A DNA stretch of 64,000 nucleotides from Deltaproteobacteria bacterium (lineage in GTDB: Bacteria; Bdellovibrionota_B; Oligoflexia; Oligoflexales; Bog-1112): NCBI GenBank assembly GCA_016186945.1, contig JACPKR010000053.1, positions 1 through 64,000 on the forward strand. Direction: 5' to 3'. How positions within the stretch are numbered: position 1 is the first letter of the stretch; each line of letters opens with the position of its first letter. A program made the position numbers and the translations under genes. The notes below the pieces were generated by a model. It did not search any database and was not told the origin of the DNA. It saw nothing but the letters and a program-made list of their open reading frames with translations. Shown piece after piece: positions 43,814-53,386 of the stretch.

Positions 43814-43948
43814 AGTATCCTTTCTCGATAGCTGAGTAGTTTTTTTAACAGCTTGCGCATAAGCACTTGCCACTAATAGCGGTTGTGTGTTTAGCCTACA
43901 AGGATAAATTATCATTTGCTAGTACAGAGCACCCATGACATTTTCAAC

Positions 43949-44046
43949 TTACTAGTATTTGAAAGAATTTGTGGAGAGGACCTTTTTTGAAAAAAAGTTC
44001 CCCTCCACGCCTCCCCCCAAAAAACTTTAGATATTGAAGTTTTTCA
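43949..44046 (+). repeat. Family B copy B3 upstream of a lipoprotein gene
   Basis: ACTAGTATT left end, the GTGGAGAGGAC...TCCCCTCCAC hairpin, C-rich arm, and CTTTAGATATTGAAGTTTTT; truncated at the right like B2. It ends within a dozen bases of the next gene's start and will be part of its leader. Confidence 0.85.
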
Positions 44047-44057
44047 AAGAGGACAAC

Positions 44058-45470
44058 ATGATGCGCATTTTCGCTGTGGTTTTATTTTTTTTGTTTGCCT
44101 GTGCTGATGAATTTGAAGCACCAGAGATTGAACTAAGTACATCCTCCCCCATCGCGTTTGCGACAGATGCAAGCAAGCAGGTTTTCTACGTGCTTAACTC
44201 GGATATGAACCACCGATTTTCCTCCGGTTCTATCCTAGTTCTGTCCAAGGAAGGTGAAAAACTTACGCGCGTAAAAACCCCGCGCATAGGTCGCCATTTG
44301 ACGGTTAGGGGAAACGACCTTTTTGCTACCTTTGATAAGGAGAGCGGGGATAACGAAGGCACGAAGCTTCTCCTTTTTGACATCAGCACCCCCACCAACC
44401 CTAGTCCGGTTAAAGAGTTTCCTCTTGACTCCTGTGACCCGCTCAACATTGTTGCCCCAGCGAATTACGCCTACTTTGCGGTCACTTGCTTGAACGGCAA
44501 ACTGTTCGTAGGTGAGCTGAAGGACCCACGGCGGGATTCCACTGTGAAACACGTCCGCACCTACTCAGGATTCACTCGCCGCGCCATGCACTTAGATAAG
44601 AGCCGAGGTCTTCTTTTCTCCTTCGTCACGGATATAGGGGCTCCGGACCTTTTTGACAAGAAAGATAGGGACGAAGTGTCCTACGAGACCAATGCAAAGG
44701 TAGAAGGCAGCGGGCCAAACGAAATCCCTGATGAAATCGAGAAGAGTAAGACCCGCTCGCTTGCTCTGAATAGAGATTCCAGCCACTTCCAATTCACAAT
44801 CTACGACATCAACAAAGCTATTCAGGACGGCTTTCCTCTCCTGGAAAAAGAACAGGTTCCCCGTACCGAATATCGTTGGCTGTATTTCAACCTCAAAAAT
44901 GGTGACGGCGAATGGGACGATAAGGAAGTTGCAGACGAGCCTACAAAATTCAAATACTACCGTACAAATTTTTGGGAAGCCCAGGCCGACGAGGATAACG
45001 CCGACATCTTCTACCTTTCCCACGTCGGCTATGCCAAGGACGGTTACTCGGAGAAAGCGAACGACGTTATTAAAGTCACAATTTCCACCACCAACGACCC
45101 TCGGACCACGGAAAAGACCTCAGATTTCTTTACGTTCGAGCGAGTTTACGGGTTAAGCAAGGATGAGCGGGGTGGCGACAAGTACCTAGCCTCCTTCCAG
45201 TTAACGAAGCTTAACGACAAAAAGGTTGTCGTTGTGAACAGCTTCCGAGACCTTGTGAATTTCGACAATCCTCGCTATATTGTCGCCGTCAGACGGCTGG
45301 AAGATGGGAAGTTTATGCAGGCTGCGTCGAGTGATCTCGAACAGTCCTACTTTGGTTTGGCGGTGGCGGGCGATACGATTCTAACGGGTTCTTTCTACAC
45401 CCACGGCCTCCGGCTTTTCAAAATAGATTTAGAAAGTGATACACTGAATCTATTGAATTCCTATGATTAA
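44058..45470 (+). CDS. Lipoprotein, probable beta-propeller, function unknown
   Basis: 470 residues from ATG 44058, preceded by AGAGGA. Lipoprotein signal MMRIFAVVLFFLFAC. Repeating strands such as FYVLNSDMNHRFSSGSILVLSKEGEKL, LLLFDISTPTNPSPV and DTILTGSFYTHGLRLFKIDL suggest YncE/LVIVD-type propeller blades. It precedes smc by 17 bp on the same strand, so may be co-transcribed. Confidence 0.65.
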   Translation: MMRIFAVVLFFLFACADEFEAPEIELSTSSPIAFATDASKQVFYVLNSDMNHRFSSGSILVLSKEGEKLTRVKTPRIGRHLTVRGNDLFATFDKESGDNEGTKLLLFDISTPTNPSPVKEFPLDSCDPLNIVAPANYAYFAVTCLNGKLFVGELKDPRRDSTVKHVRTYSGFTRRAMHLDKSRGLLFSFVTDIGAPDLFDKKDRDEVSYETNAKVEGSGPNEIPDEIEKSKTRSLALNRDSSHFQFTIYDINKAIQDGFPLLEKEQVPRTEYRWLYFNLKNGDGEWDDKEVADEPTKFKYYRTNFWEAQADEDNADIFYLSHVGYAKDGYSEKANDVIKVTISTTNDPRTTEKTSDFFTFERVYGLSKDERGGDKYLASFQLTKLNDKKVVVVNSFRDLVNFDNPRYIVAVRRLEDGKFMQAASSDLEQSYFGLAVAGDTILTGSFYTHGLRLFKIDLESDTLNLLNSYD

Positions 45471-45487
45471 TTTCTAAAAGTAGGCTC

Positions 45488-48400
45488 ATGTATTTAAAGA
45501 AAATTGTCATCAACGGCTTTAAGTCGTTTGCTGACCGGGTTGTGATATCTTTTCAAAAAAGCCACATTTCGGGTGTTGTTGGACCGAACGGGTCGGGCAA
45601 GAGCAACATTATAGATGCGGTTCGTTGGGTCATGGGTGAGCAGAACACCAAGATGCTCCGTGGCGAAAAGGCGACGGATATCATTTTCGCCGGTTCGGAA
45701 AAGCGCAAGTCGCAGGGTATGGCGGAAGTTTCGCTTGTCTTCGACAATTCCGAAAATTCACCCTTTTGTCCCGTTGAGTATAGGAGTGAGGAAGAAATTA
45801 CGGTCACGCGACGCTTGTACTCTGACGGGAGTCGCGAGTATCTCATCAACCAGAAAGCTTGCCGCTTCAAGGACATCCTCGACTTTTTCATTTCCTCCTC
45901 GCTCGGGAGCAAGAGCTACTCCATGATTCAGCAGGGTCAGGTGGATCGCATCCTGCAAGCAAAGCCTGAGGAAATTCGAGAGATCATCGAAGAAGCAGCC
46001 GGGACCATCGTGTTCAAACTTCGCTCCCAGGAGACAGAAAAGAAGCTGGAAACAACCCGAGCGAACCTTGCGCGCATTGACGACCTTGCGCTCGAAGTCG
46101 ATCGTCACATGGCTGGCCTTCAGGAGCAGGTCGAGCGTTCCCAGGAATGGCAGACACTCCAGGAAACAGTGCGTTCCTCGGAAATGACGCTCTGGGCTTT
46201 ACGCCATCGGGAATTTAAAGACAAGGAAGAAAGTTTCACCCAGAAGATCGCTGAGGAATCTACAAGAGACGTAAAAAACCTGGCAGATTTATCTCGATTT
46301 GAAGCCCAGCATACAGAAATGCTGCAAGAGCTGGAAGAAAGCGATCCGGAAATTAAAAAATTGAACGAAGAAGTGACCCTCATTCGGGAAAAACTTGCGA
46401 GGACAGAGGAATCCCTCAGCCATGCGTTTAAGCTCATCGCCAACGGTGACCAGCAGATTTCCCAGATCGAGGAAGAACTGACGAAGGAAAATTCTGTCGT
46501 CCACAACCTGGAAACACTCGCAGCCAAACAAAACAAAGAACTTTCCCTCGCAAAGGCAGAGCAGGGAAGCTGCGAAGCGAGTATCGAAGAATTCCGTTAC
46601 CAGGCAGCCCTCTACGAAGAAAAGGAGCAAGTCCTCAGCAACAAACTCGCTGACCTTCGGGAAGAAACCAGAAACATCGACCGCATGATCGACACCAATC
46701 ACGGTCGCATCGAGCTTATAAAGAAAAACCTGCAGAAAGCCAATCACGAGAAAAACGAGCAGATCAAAAAGCTGATCCAGCTCGAAGATCAGCACTCGCA
46801 GGACCTTATTGTTGTTGACAGTGCCAAGTTGAAAGTGGAACGCGCCCGAAGAGACATGAACGAGTGCTTGGACGAGAAAAATGCTCTTGATGCTTCCCTG
46901 GAAGCTCAGAGAAACGCCTTGCAAGAACATGATGGCAAAATAGGAGAGTTGAAAGAAGAACTCCTTGCGAAGAGGGCCGAGTTCCTAAGCTTGGAAGAGC
47001 TGATTAAGTCTTCCAGCACTGTCAAATCCATATGTGAGGAATTAAAGGCTGACAACCCCGACCGTTCCTTCAAGCTTCTTATCGACTTAGTAGCATTCAA
47101 CGAGCGTATCTCATCGATTCCCAAGGCCGCTGCGCTGGCATTTGAAAAGTGGGCTGAGCGTTTCGTTTTCAGTTCCCGTGAAGAATTGAACGGCTTTCTT
47201 AAACTTGCCAAGAAGCGTTCGCTCAACCGAATTCCTGCTAGTTTGTTGGAAGTTAAGGCTGACGCGCTTTCGGATTGGTTGGAGAAAAGCGACGGCACTC
47301 CTTTCTCTGAACTTCTCACCCTGGAGGGGGGTGATGAGGCGCTAGAGATGTTCTTGCGGCACGTCGTTTTCCTTCCTACGCATGAGATCACGGAGCAGGT
47401 ACTGCAAGGTGCTCGTCGTGGGGCAGTGCTCATCACGGAGGACGGGACGGTGATCTCGGCTCCCGGCGAAATGCAGATAGGCAAGACGGCGTCCGGCCTT
47501 CTTACTTACAAATCCAAGATGCTGAGCTTGGAATCCTCCCTGGGTTCTCAACAGAAGAAGCTCGAAGCTTTACAGGCAAAGCGGCTTCAGACAGCCCAGA
47601 AACTGGACTCACTGCAGACGGATCAAAAGCGTTTACAAGAGGAGAGTTTCGAGAAAAACAGAAAGATGCTGGAAGCTGCCTCGGATCTGAAAACTATCGA
47701 ATCTCAGCTTTCCCATAAGGAAGAACTCATCCTCGCCGTCAGGGAACTCACTCGAGGGGTAGAAGAAACGTGCGAAAAGCTGGAGACCGAACTCGGCGAT
47801 CTACAAGGGGCCAATGTCACACTGCTCAAAGAAAAGAAGGAAACCGAATCTGAAATCAAGAGCATCCGGGAATCTATCGACGAATTAAAGGAAGAAAAGG
47901 AAGAGCAGTCTGAAACGTTTCAACAGCAAAAGATCAAGCTGGCCTCTCTTCGCGAACGTTCGCAGTCACTGGAAAGTTCCATTACCCAACTTGAGGACCA
48001 AGTCGCCACCCATCGCACAAAATTCGACGGGAAGCGAAAAAGTCTGGCGAACCTTCAGGAAAATATTGCCGCAGCACGCGACAACCGTTCGAAACTTGAA
48101 AGCGACGTCACGCGCTTGATTAGGGAACGGGAAGAAAAAGACATTCTTTTAACCGAGAAACAGAAAAACTGCTCAGTAACGCGTGAACAGTTGAAGGAGG
48201 TTGAAAGCAAGCTTAAAATCTGCCGAGATCTTCAAAATAGAAACAAAAAAGCCATTTCAGAAACAGAACTCGAGGCAGAAAAAACAAGGCTGGCAGCCCA
48301 AGCCCTTCAAGACCAGGCACATGAAAAATATCAGTTCGACTTGGGATCGGTAGACGTTCCCAAAAACGTCAACCCCGGGACTCTTGGCAACCGAATTAAG

Positions 48401-49087
48401 AACGCTCGGGAAAAACTGGAAAGTTTTGGCCCCATCAACATGCGAGCGTCTCAGGAATACTCGGAATTAAAGGAACGTAAAGACTTTGTAGATAAGCAGA
48501 AGGAGGAAGTCCTTTCCTCCATGGATATTCTGGCAAAGGCAAAGCAAGAGATTGAGGAAAACGCACGGACCAAATTCATGAGTACCTTTGATGCGTTGAA
48601 CAAGGAATTCCGAGAGCTTTTTCCGATCCTCTTCCCGGGAGGGGAAGGTCACATTGCCCTGACGGAGCCAGAAAATCCGTTGACCTCTGGGGCTGAGATC
48701 ATGGTGCGCCTCCCGGGCAAGAAAACACAGGCAATGCGACTTTTTTCGGGTGGGGAAAAGGCGCTGACAGCGATTTCCCTCATTTTTGCCCTCTTGAAGT
48801 CGAATCCTGCACCGTTCTGTTTCCTTGACGAGGTGGACGCACCTCTTGACGAAGCTAACGTGAAGCGATTCAACCGCGTGTTGGAGGTGCTTTCTACGAA
48901 GTTCCAGTTTATCGTCATCACCCACAACCGCAGGACGATGGAGGTTTTCGACACGCTCTACGGTGTGACAATGCAAGAGCCAGGTGTTTCGAAACTTGTC
49001 GGTGTCGACCTTTCCCAGGCACTGCCTCCGCATTTACAGAAGGCGTTCGGTCGAGAAAGAAGCATAGAGGGTGCGAGTGCCAGTTAG
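45488..49087 (+). CDS. smc: Chromosome partition protein SMC
   Basis: 1199 residues, full length. Walker A GPNGSGKSN (~33-41), two long coiled coils flanking a hinge (~520-660), C-terminal ABC signature LFSGGEKALTAISL (~1083) and Walker B CFLDEVDAPLDEANV (~1110). SMC loads with ScpAB and organises the chromosome. scpAB are not in the window. A full-length family A element follows the stop. Confidence 0.97.
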   Translation: MYLKKIVINGFKSFADRVVISFQKSHISGVVGPNGSGKSNIIDAVRWVMGEQNTKMLRGEKATDIIFAGSEKRKSQGMAEVSLVFDNSENSPFCPVEYRSEEEITVTRRLYSDGSREYLINQKACRFKDILDFFISSSLGSKSYSMIQQGQVDRILQAKPEEIREIIEEAAGTIVFKLRSQETEKKLETTRANLARIDDLALEVDRHMAGLQEQVERSQEWQTLQETVRSSEMTLWALRHREFKDKEESFTQKIAEESTRDVKNLADLSRFEAQHTEMLQELEESDPEIKKLNEEVTLIREKLARTEESLSHAFKLIANGDQQISQIEEELTKENSVVHNLETLAAKQNKELSLAKAEQGSCEASIEEFRYQAALYEEKEQVLSNKLADLREETRNIDRMIDTNHGRIELIKKNLQKANHEKNEQIKKLIQLEDQHSQDLIVVDSAKLKVERARRDMNECLDEKNALDASLEAQRNALQEHDGKIGELKEELLAKRAEFLSLEELIKSSSTVKSICEELKADNPDRSFKLLIDLVAFNERISSIPKAAALAFEKWAERFVFSSREELNGFLKLAKKRSLNRIPASLLEVKADALSDWLEKSDGTPFSELLTLEGGDEALEMFLRHVVFLPTHEITEQVLQGARRGAVLITEDGTVISAPGEMQIGKTASGLLTYKSKMLSLESSLGSQQKKLEALQAKRLQTAQKLDSLQTDQKRLQEESFEKNRKMLEAASDLKTIESQLSHKEELILAVRELTRGVEETCEKLETELGDLQGANVTLLKEKKETESEIKSIRESIDELKEEKEEQSETFQQQKIKLASLRERSQSLESSITQLEDQVATHRTKFDGKRKSLANLQENIAAARDNRSKLESDVTRLIREREEKDILLTEKQKNCSVTREQLKEVESKLKICRDLQNRNKKAISETELEAEKTRLAAQALQDQAHEKYQFDLGSVDVPKNVNPGTLGNRIKNAREKLESFGPINMRASQEYSELKERKDFVDKQKEEVLSSMDILAKAKQEIEENARTKFMSTFDALNKEFRELFPILFPGGEGHIALTEPENPLTSGAEIMVRLPGKKTQAMRLFSGGEKALTAISLIFALLKSNPAPFCFLDEVDAPLDEANVKRFNRVLEVLSTKFQFIVITHNRRTMEVFDTLYGVTMQEPGVSKLVGVDLSQALPPHLQKAFGRERSIEGASAS

Positions 49088-49102
49088 CAGGCCCCGCTTA
49101 TG

Positions 49103-49246
49103 GTAATGGGTAAGCCACTTGGGGCAAATAGGGAGAGGGGGGTTTGGGGGGGCGAGTGAAGCGTCGCCTCCCCCGGATTTCTTGGAGGAACCAGCTGCGC
49201 AGTTTCCTCCAAACCACCTCCTTGCCCCGGTTGGCTTACGCTTTAC
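49103..49246 (+). mobile_element. Family A element, full-length copy A12
   Basis: 144 bp from GTAATGGGTAAGCC to GGCTTACGCTTTAC, with G-rich arm, core hairpin and TTGCCCC arm. CCGCTTATG occurs directly at both sides (49094-49102 and 49247-49255), a 9-base direct repeat. Between convergent smc and hldD. Confidence 0.95.
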
Positions 49247-49277
49247 CCGCTTATGGCCTCTCCCTCCTTTTTTCCCA

Positions 49278-50252
49278 CTAGAGATAACGATCCTCCGTCG
49301 CCAGATAATTTGCAACGTAGTCGCGGACTCCGTCTTCCAAAGTTTGAAACGGCTCTCGGTATTGAGCTTGGGTCCGCAAGCGAGACATTTTGGCTTCTGT
49401 GAAATACTGGTACTGGTTGCGGATTTCTTCTGGCATCTCGATCCATTCGAAGTTTGGCTCTTGCTCCATTGCGGAGAAAACCGCACGTCCCAAATCGCCA
49501 AAGGAGCGTGCCGTTCCCGTTCCAAGATTGTAGATCCCTGGCGGGAGTGAAGGATGTTTCCAAAGATGCAGCATGACTGAGATCACATCTTTGACGTATA
49601 TGAAATCTCGCAATTGTTCGCCCTGGGCGTAACCTTCTTTATAAGACTTGAAAAGCTTAAGCCTTCCTGTCTCTTTGATCTGGGGGTATGCTTTCGCGAC
49701 AACGCTCATCATACTGCCTTTGTGGTACTCGTTAGGCCCGTAGACGTTGAAAAACTTCAGACCGCACCAGAACGGAGGCTGCCCCTTCTCCTGTAGAACC
49801 CAGGTGTCAAAGATCTGCTTACTGAAGCCATACGGATTGATCGGTCGAAGAGAAGGGATCACGCGGGAATCGTCAGAAAACCCTTGCTCGCCCATGCCAT
49901 ACGTAGCGCCAGAGGACGCATAGATCAGAGGCACTTCTTTGTCTGTACAGAAGCGGAAAATCTCTGCCGAGTACTTGAAGTTGTTGTCCAGGAGAAAATC
50001 CATGTTCATTTCTGTCGTCGACGAGCACGCACCCATGTGGAAGATGCACTCAATGTCATGTTTCCCTTCCTTTAACCAAGCCAGGAACTGGTCCCGATGG
50101 ATGACTTCACGGAACTTTCTTTTGACGAGGTTTTTCCACTTCGATGCTTCGTCGAACACATCGACGACGACGATATCTTGAACACCTTCCTGATTGAGGC
50201 CCCAAAGGAGCGCACTGCCAATAAAGCCCGCCCCGCCGGTTACAATGATCAT
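49278..50252 (-). CDS. hldD: ADP-L-glycero-D-manno-heptose 6-epimerase
   Basis: 324 residues from ATG 50252, with GGGAG upstream; a TTG 12 bases earlier is less likely. MIIVTGGAGFIGS is the NADP Rossmann start; YGFSK holds the catalytic Tyr/Lys; FFNVYGPNEYHKGSMMSV is specific for the HldD/RfaD family. It makes the heptose precursor of the LPS inner core. Confidence 0.95.
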   Translation of the reverse strand: MIIVTGGAGFIGSALLWGLNQEGVQDIVVVDVFDEASKWKNLVKRKFREVIHRDQFLAWLKEGKHDIECIFHMGACSSTTEMNMDFLLDNNFKYSAEIFRFCTDKEVPLIYASSGATYGMGEQGFSDDSRVIPSLRPINPYGFSKQIFDTWVLQEKGQPPFWCGLKFFNVYGPNEYHKGSMMSVVAKAYPQIKETGRLKLFKSYKEGYAQGEQLRDFIYVKDVISVMLHLWKHPSLPPGIYNLGTGTARSFGDLGRAVFSAMEQEPNFEWIEMPEEIRNQYQYFTEAKMSRLRTQAQYREPFQTLEDGVRDYVANYLATEDRYL

Positions 50253-50333
50253 GTTGACTCCCAAAGTTCTATTCTTTCTCTACCCTCTATATTATGATGA
50301 ACGCTCTTTTGAAACCCTTTCAGGGGCAGCGTT

Positions 50334-50648
50334 ATGTTCGGCATAGGTTTTTTTGAAATTTGTATCATTGCCATTTTTGCCTTGGTCTTTTATGGCCCGC
50401 AGAAACTTCCTGAGTTGATGCGCCAATTTGGAAAATTCTTCGTCCACGCGCGGAGGATGTCCAACGAGGCAAAATCACACTTCGATACAGTCGTACGGGA
50501 AGCGGAGGCTTCCCTCGACGAAGAAGAAAAGGCAGCCAAGCAACGCAAGGCTGCCCAAACATCAGACGTTAGCATTGACAAAACTGCTCTACCGCTATCT
50601 CCGGGAGCAGGACGCTCTAATGCTAATGAGCGAAGTTCCGAATTGTAG
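50334..50648 (+). CDS. tatB: Twin-arginine translocase subunit TatB-like
   Basis: 104 residues. MFGIGFFEICIIAIFALVFYGPQKLPELMRQFG has the TatB-type Glu8 in the membrane helix and the GP hinge, followed by an amphipathic helix and an acidic-basic tail. TatA and TatB are hard to tell apart at this length; the charged long helix favours TatB. Its last ~26 bases overlap the convergent cytochrome gene. tatC is not in the window. Confidence 0.85.
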   Translation: MFGIGFFEICIIAIFALVFYGPQKLPELMRQFGKFFVHARRMSNEAKSHFDTVVREAEASLDEEEKAAKQRKAAQTSDVSIDKTALPLSPGAGRSNANERSSEL

Positions 50649-51183
50649 CTACCAATCCTTGTACCTCTGCTTCTGACAGCATACTTCCAAAGGGTGCCAT
50701 CAACGGGCTAAGTCCTACAGATGGGCCGCCGTTTTTGATCACGTTAGCAATTTGCTCATCAGTTTTTGATTTCTGCCATTCTTTGTCTGTAAATTTTCTC
50801 GGTTTTGGAGTCAACGCTGCTGCCATGGGTGCATCTTTCCCTGCGCCATCGGAGCCGTGGCAGGAAACGCAGAGTGTTGCATACTTTGCTTGAGCAGCGG
50901 CCAAGTCAGGGCCGGCCTTCGCTGGCGCTGCGGCTGGTGTCGCTGCTGTCGGTGCAGGAGCGGAGCTAGCTGGCGGCGCCTTGTCTTGGGTTGGCTCAGC
51001 TTTGGCCAGAAGAACAGGGCTAGCAGGCAGTGTCCCTTCTTCTGTCAGTTTCGGAAGCTGCTGATGAGCATTCACTCGTTCCTTTTCCTGTGTCTCCCAA
51101 TTGACCTGAGGATTATGAGCCGACAAATCACAGCCCCCTAAGCCTAATGCCAACGTAACCGCACCTACTTTTCCAATGATCAT
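50623..51183 (-). CDS. Cytochrome c lipoprotein
   Basis: 186 residues. Lipobox LGLGGC, then an Ala/Pro-rich linker (~65-95), and one class-I cytochrome c domain with CVSCH haem motif (~105-109) and probable Met ligand in SPLMAPFG (~160). Tethered periplasmic electron carrier. Tail-to-tail overlap with tatB. Confidence 0.88.
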   Translation of the reverse strand: MIIGKVGAVTLALGLGGCDLSAHNPQVNWETQEKERVNAHQQLPKLTEEGTLPASPVLLAKAEPTQDKAPPASSAPAPTAATPAAAPAKAGPDLAAAQAKYATLCVSCHGSDGAGKDAPMAAALTPKPRKFTDKEWQKSKTDEQIANVIKNGGPSVGLSPLMAPFGSMLSEAEVQGLVATIRNFAH

Positions 51184-51246
51184 GAGTTTTTCCTTTCAAT
51201 AAGAATACGAAATATCGAACGAAGAATACCTATATTATCGACCTGT

Positions 51247-51340
51247 AGCAAGGAGGTGGTTTGGAGGAAACGTAATGCGTAAGCCGTTTAGGGCAAGGAG
51301 GTGGTTTGGAGGAAACTGCGCAGCTGGTTCCTCCAAGAAT
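51247..51340 (-). repeat. Family A nested copy A13
   Basis: A fragment GCAAGGAGGTGGTTTGGAGG..AAAC (51248-51271) stops inside the core where a second copy's terminus GTAATGCGTAAGCC begins at 51272 and continues through a complete core hairpin. This looks like one element inserted in, or recombined with, another. Confidence 0.85.
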
Positions 51341-51370
51341 TGCGCCAGGTATGGGTGCTTTCTATAGGGT

Positions 51371-51469
51371 GGAAGTTCCGAGACGCGCAGTATGAGGATG
51401 GAAGAACGTCTTCGGTGTATCAATGAGTACATGCGCGCGTGGCTTGCTTATTTCCTAGGTTGTCGCTGA
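51371..51469 (+). pseudogene. Remnant of a group II intron reverse transcriptase/maturase
   Basis: The frame SMRMEERLRCINEYMRAWLAYF resembles the segment near the end of intron-encoded proteins (consensus style SMERRLxxLNxYLRGWxxYF). Only ~30 codons are left. Short, so moderate confidence. Confidence 0.4.
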
Positions 51470-51646
51470 CCCCACAACTCCACCGAGCTATGGGAACCAA
51501 TTACTGGAAGTCTTATGGGTTGAAATCACCAATATCCAAATATCCAGTGTCTGTAAAAGTAAACCACCACTCTCCTAAAATAACATTGTTTTAAGATATG
51601 TTATTATTATATCCACGTTACAGTGGTCTTGTTGAAGGAAAGCAAT

Positions 51647-53386
51647 ATGAAGATACTTGTCAGTTTACTTTTTTCTACTTTTCTCGGGACATCTTGCAAA
51701 AGCATGATTAAACCGAAACCAGGACCCGATAACAAGAAACCTGCACCGGCTCAAAGTGAGCTTTTCCTGTTTGCAAACTGGTGCTCATCAAAGGCAGGTG
51801 ATGAGTGTAGCTCAAGTCAAGGTTGTGTATGGAACCAAACCACGGGTCACTGCCTTAGTGCAAAACTATCAAGTTGCAGCGCGGCGTCAACCTTTGACCA
51901 GTGCGAAAAACTCTATTTTTGCGGGTGGTCTTTGGTACAGAAGTGCAATTTGAGTTTCTGGACTAAGAATGAATCTAAGAAAACATGGGTCAACAACGTC
52001 ACTAATCCGAAAAAATATACCAAGCTTCCGAACGATTCCTCACAGCCAACTCCAAAAAATATTTGTACCAGTGCGACTGAAAATTCTTGCCAACAAAAGA
52101 ACGAAGCAGAGATACAAAACAGCCTGTTCAAATCAGGTGAATTTCAGGCTCAACTTGACAACATTTCAGACAGTGTTCTCTCCGTTGACAATAAGATCGA
52201 GATCATCGCGAATGGGGAATCTTTCAAGAAAAAGCTAAAGCTGATTAAATCTGCAAAAACTTCAATTAACACGGCATATTTTCTTATCTCTTGTGACGAT
52301 TCTGGGATTGCATTCAACAGGGCCTTAGTAGCAGCTGCAAAAAGAGGCGTCCAAGTAAACGTAATAATCAGTGGGGATTGGGAATCCTGGTTGCAAACGC
52401 TCAATCTTAATCGGTCCATAAAATGGGAATCCAGATGTACGCAGATCTTAGTCGACAGAGGAATTAAACTCTACAACACATCGATCGTAACCAACTGGCT
52501 TCTTCATGAAAAATTGCTTGTCATTGATGGACATACCGCCATTGTCGGTGGTCAAAATATTTCGGACGCGTGGAGTAAATCCAACGGCCATAATGAGTAT
52601 TTCCGTGATACAGACACCTTAGTTTCTGGCCCCGTAGTCACCCAAATCGAGAAGAAATTTCTAAACATGCTGAAACAATTGCACGCCGATCCTAAAGATT
52701 ATAAGGCATTTGCTAACACACTGGCGGACAAGGAGAAGATTTTTTCCGAAAAGAGGATGATAGGCAATGTCGATAATCAATATTCTCAATGGTTCAACGA
52801 AGGAAAATCAGGACTCTGTCGTTTTATTCATCAGGAACCCCACCGAAATTACTTTGCGTTGCTTAACGCCTATGTTTTTCTTGTTGAGCATTTAAAGTCA
52901 AATCTCCTTATGGAGGTACCGCAGCTGAGTATGGGCGAAGAGTATAAAGATGCAAAACGCAACCAACTGAGAGACGCAATACTAAATTTTAGCGAAAATC
53001 GTAACGGCCATGTTGATATTTTGACAAATGGACCTGGTTACCGTAATTCAAAAATTATCGATGATTATTACTTGGCGCTACAGTCCCTTCCAAGCAAAGT
53101 TCTCAACTATATGAAAAACTATGCAGCTCGATCCTTCGCGTCAAGAACCTATGATAACGTCGTTGGAAAAAATTTAAATGTTTACACCTATCACCGATGG
53201 CATCATGGTAAAATTTGGTTATTTGACGATACCATTGTTTCTAACGGTAGTTTCAACTACGACGAGTCGGCAGAGGATTGGTCTGAGTGTGCCCTCATGT
53301 GCATTGATGGCGAACTCACGAAAAAGACAAAGGAAATTCTCACAAACGATATGCGCTATTCCCTTAATATGACACTCCCTGATTAA
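51647..53386 (+). CDS. Phospholipase D-like lipoprotein
   Basis: 579 residues from ATG 51647, with AAGGAAAG upstream. Lipobox LGTSC; a Cys-rich segment (~40-110, e.g. SSSQGCVWN, FDQCEKLYFCGW); two PLD half-sites: HEKLLVIDGHTAIVGGQN (~290) and HHGKIWLFDDTIVSNGSFN (~525), each with HxK-x4-D. Related to cardiolipin synthases and PLD-like nucleases but surface-anchored; substrate unknown. Base use is more AT-rich than neighbours. Confidence 0.88.
   Translation: MKILVSLLFSTFLGTSCKSMIKPKPGPDNKKPAPAQSELFLFANWCSSKAGDECSSSQGCVWNQTTGHCLSAKLSSCSAASTFDQCEKLYFCGWSLVQKCNLSFWTKNESKKTWVNNVTNPKKYTKLPNDSSQPTPKNICTSATENSCQQKNEAEIQNSLFKSGEFQAQLDNISDSVLSVDNKIEIIANGESFKKKLKLIKSAKTSINTAYFLISCDDSGIAFNRALVAAAKRGVQVNVIISGDWESWLQTLNLNRSIKWESRCTQILVDRGIKLYNTSIVTNWLLHEKLLVIDGHTAIVGGQNISDAWSKSNGHNEYFRDTDTLVSGPVVTQIEKKFLNMLKQLHADPKDYKAFANTLADKEKIFSEKRMIGNVDNQYSQWFNEGKSGLCRFIHQEPHRNYFALLNAYVFLVEHLKSNLLMEVPQLSMGEEYKDAKRNQLRDAILNFSENRNGHVDILTNGPGYRNSKIIDDYYLALQSLPSKVLNYMKNYAARSFASRTYDNVVGKNLNVYTYHRWHHGKIWLFDDTIVSNGSFNYDESAEDWSECALMCIDGELTKKTKEILTNDMRYSLNMTLPD

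Larger units (their letters stand above)
51184..51646. other. Intergenic region with repeat A13 and a broken intron protein
   Basis: 463 bp between divergent genes. It holds nested family A pieces (51247-51340) and a group II intron maturase-like fragment (51371-51469). 51470-51646 is AT-rich without other features that I can support apart from the ribosome-binding site before 51647. Confidence 0.6.

Noticed and set aside
50334-50648. TatA rather than TatB
   Set aside because: Glu8 and the longer charged helix favour TatB, though this is not certain without tatC context.
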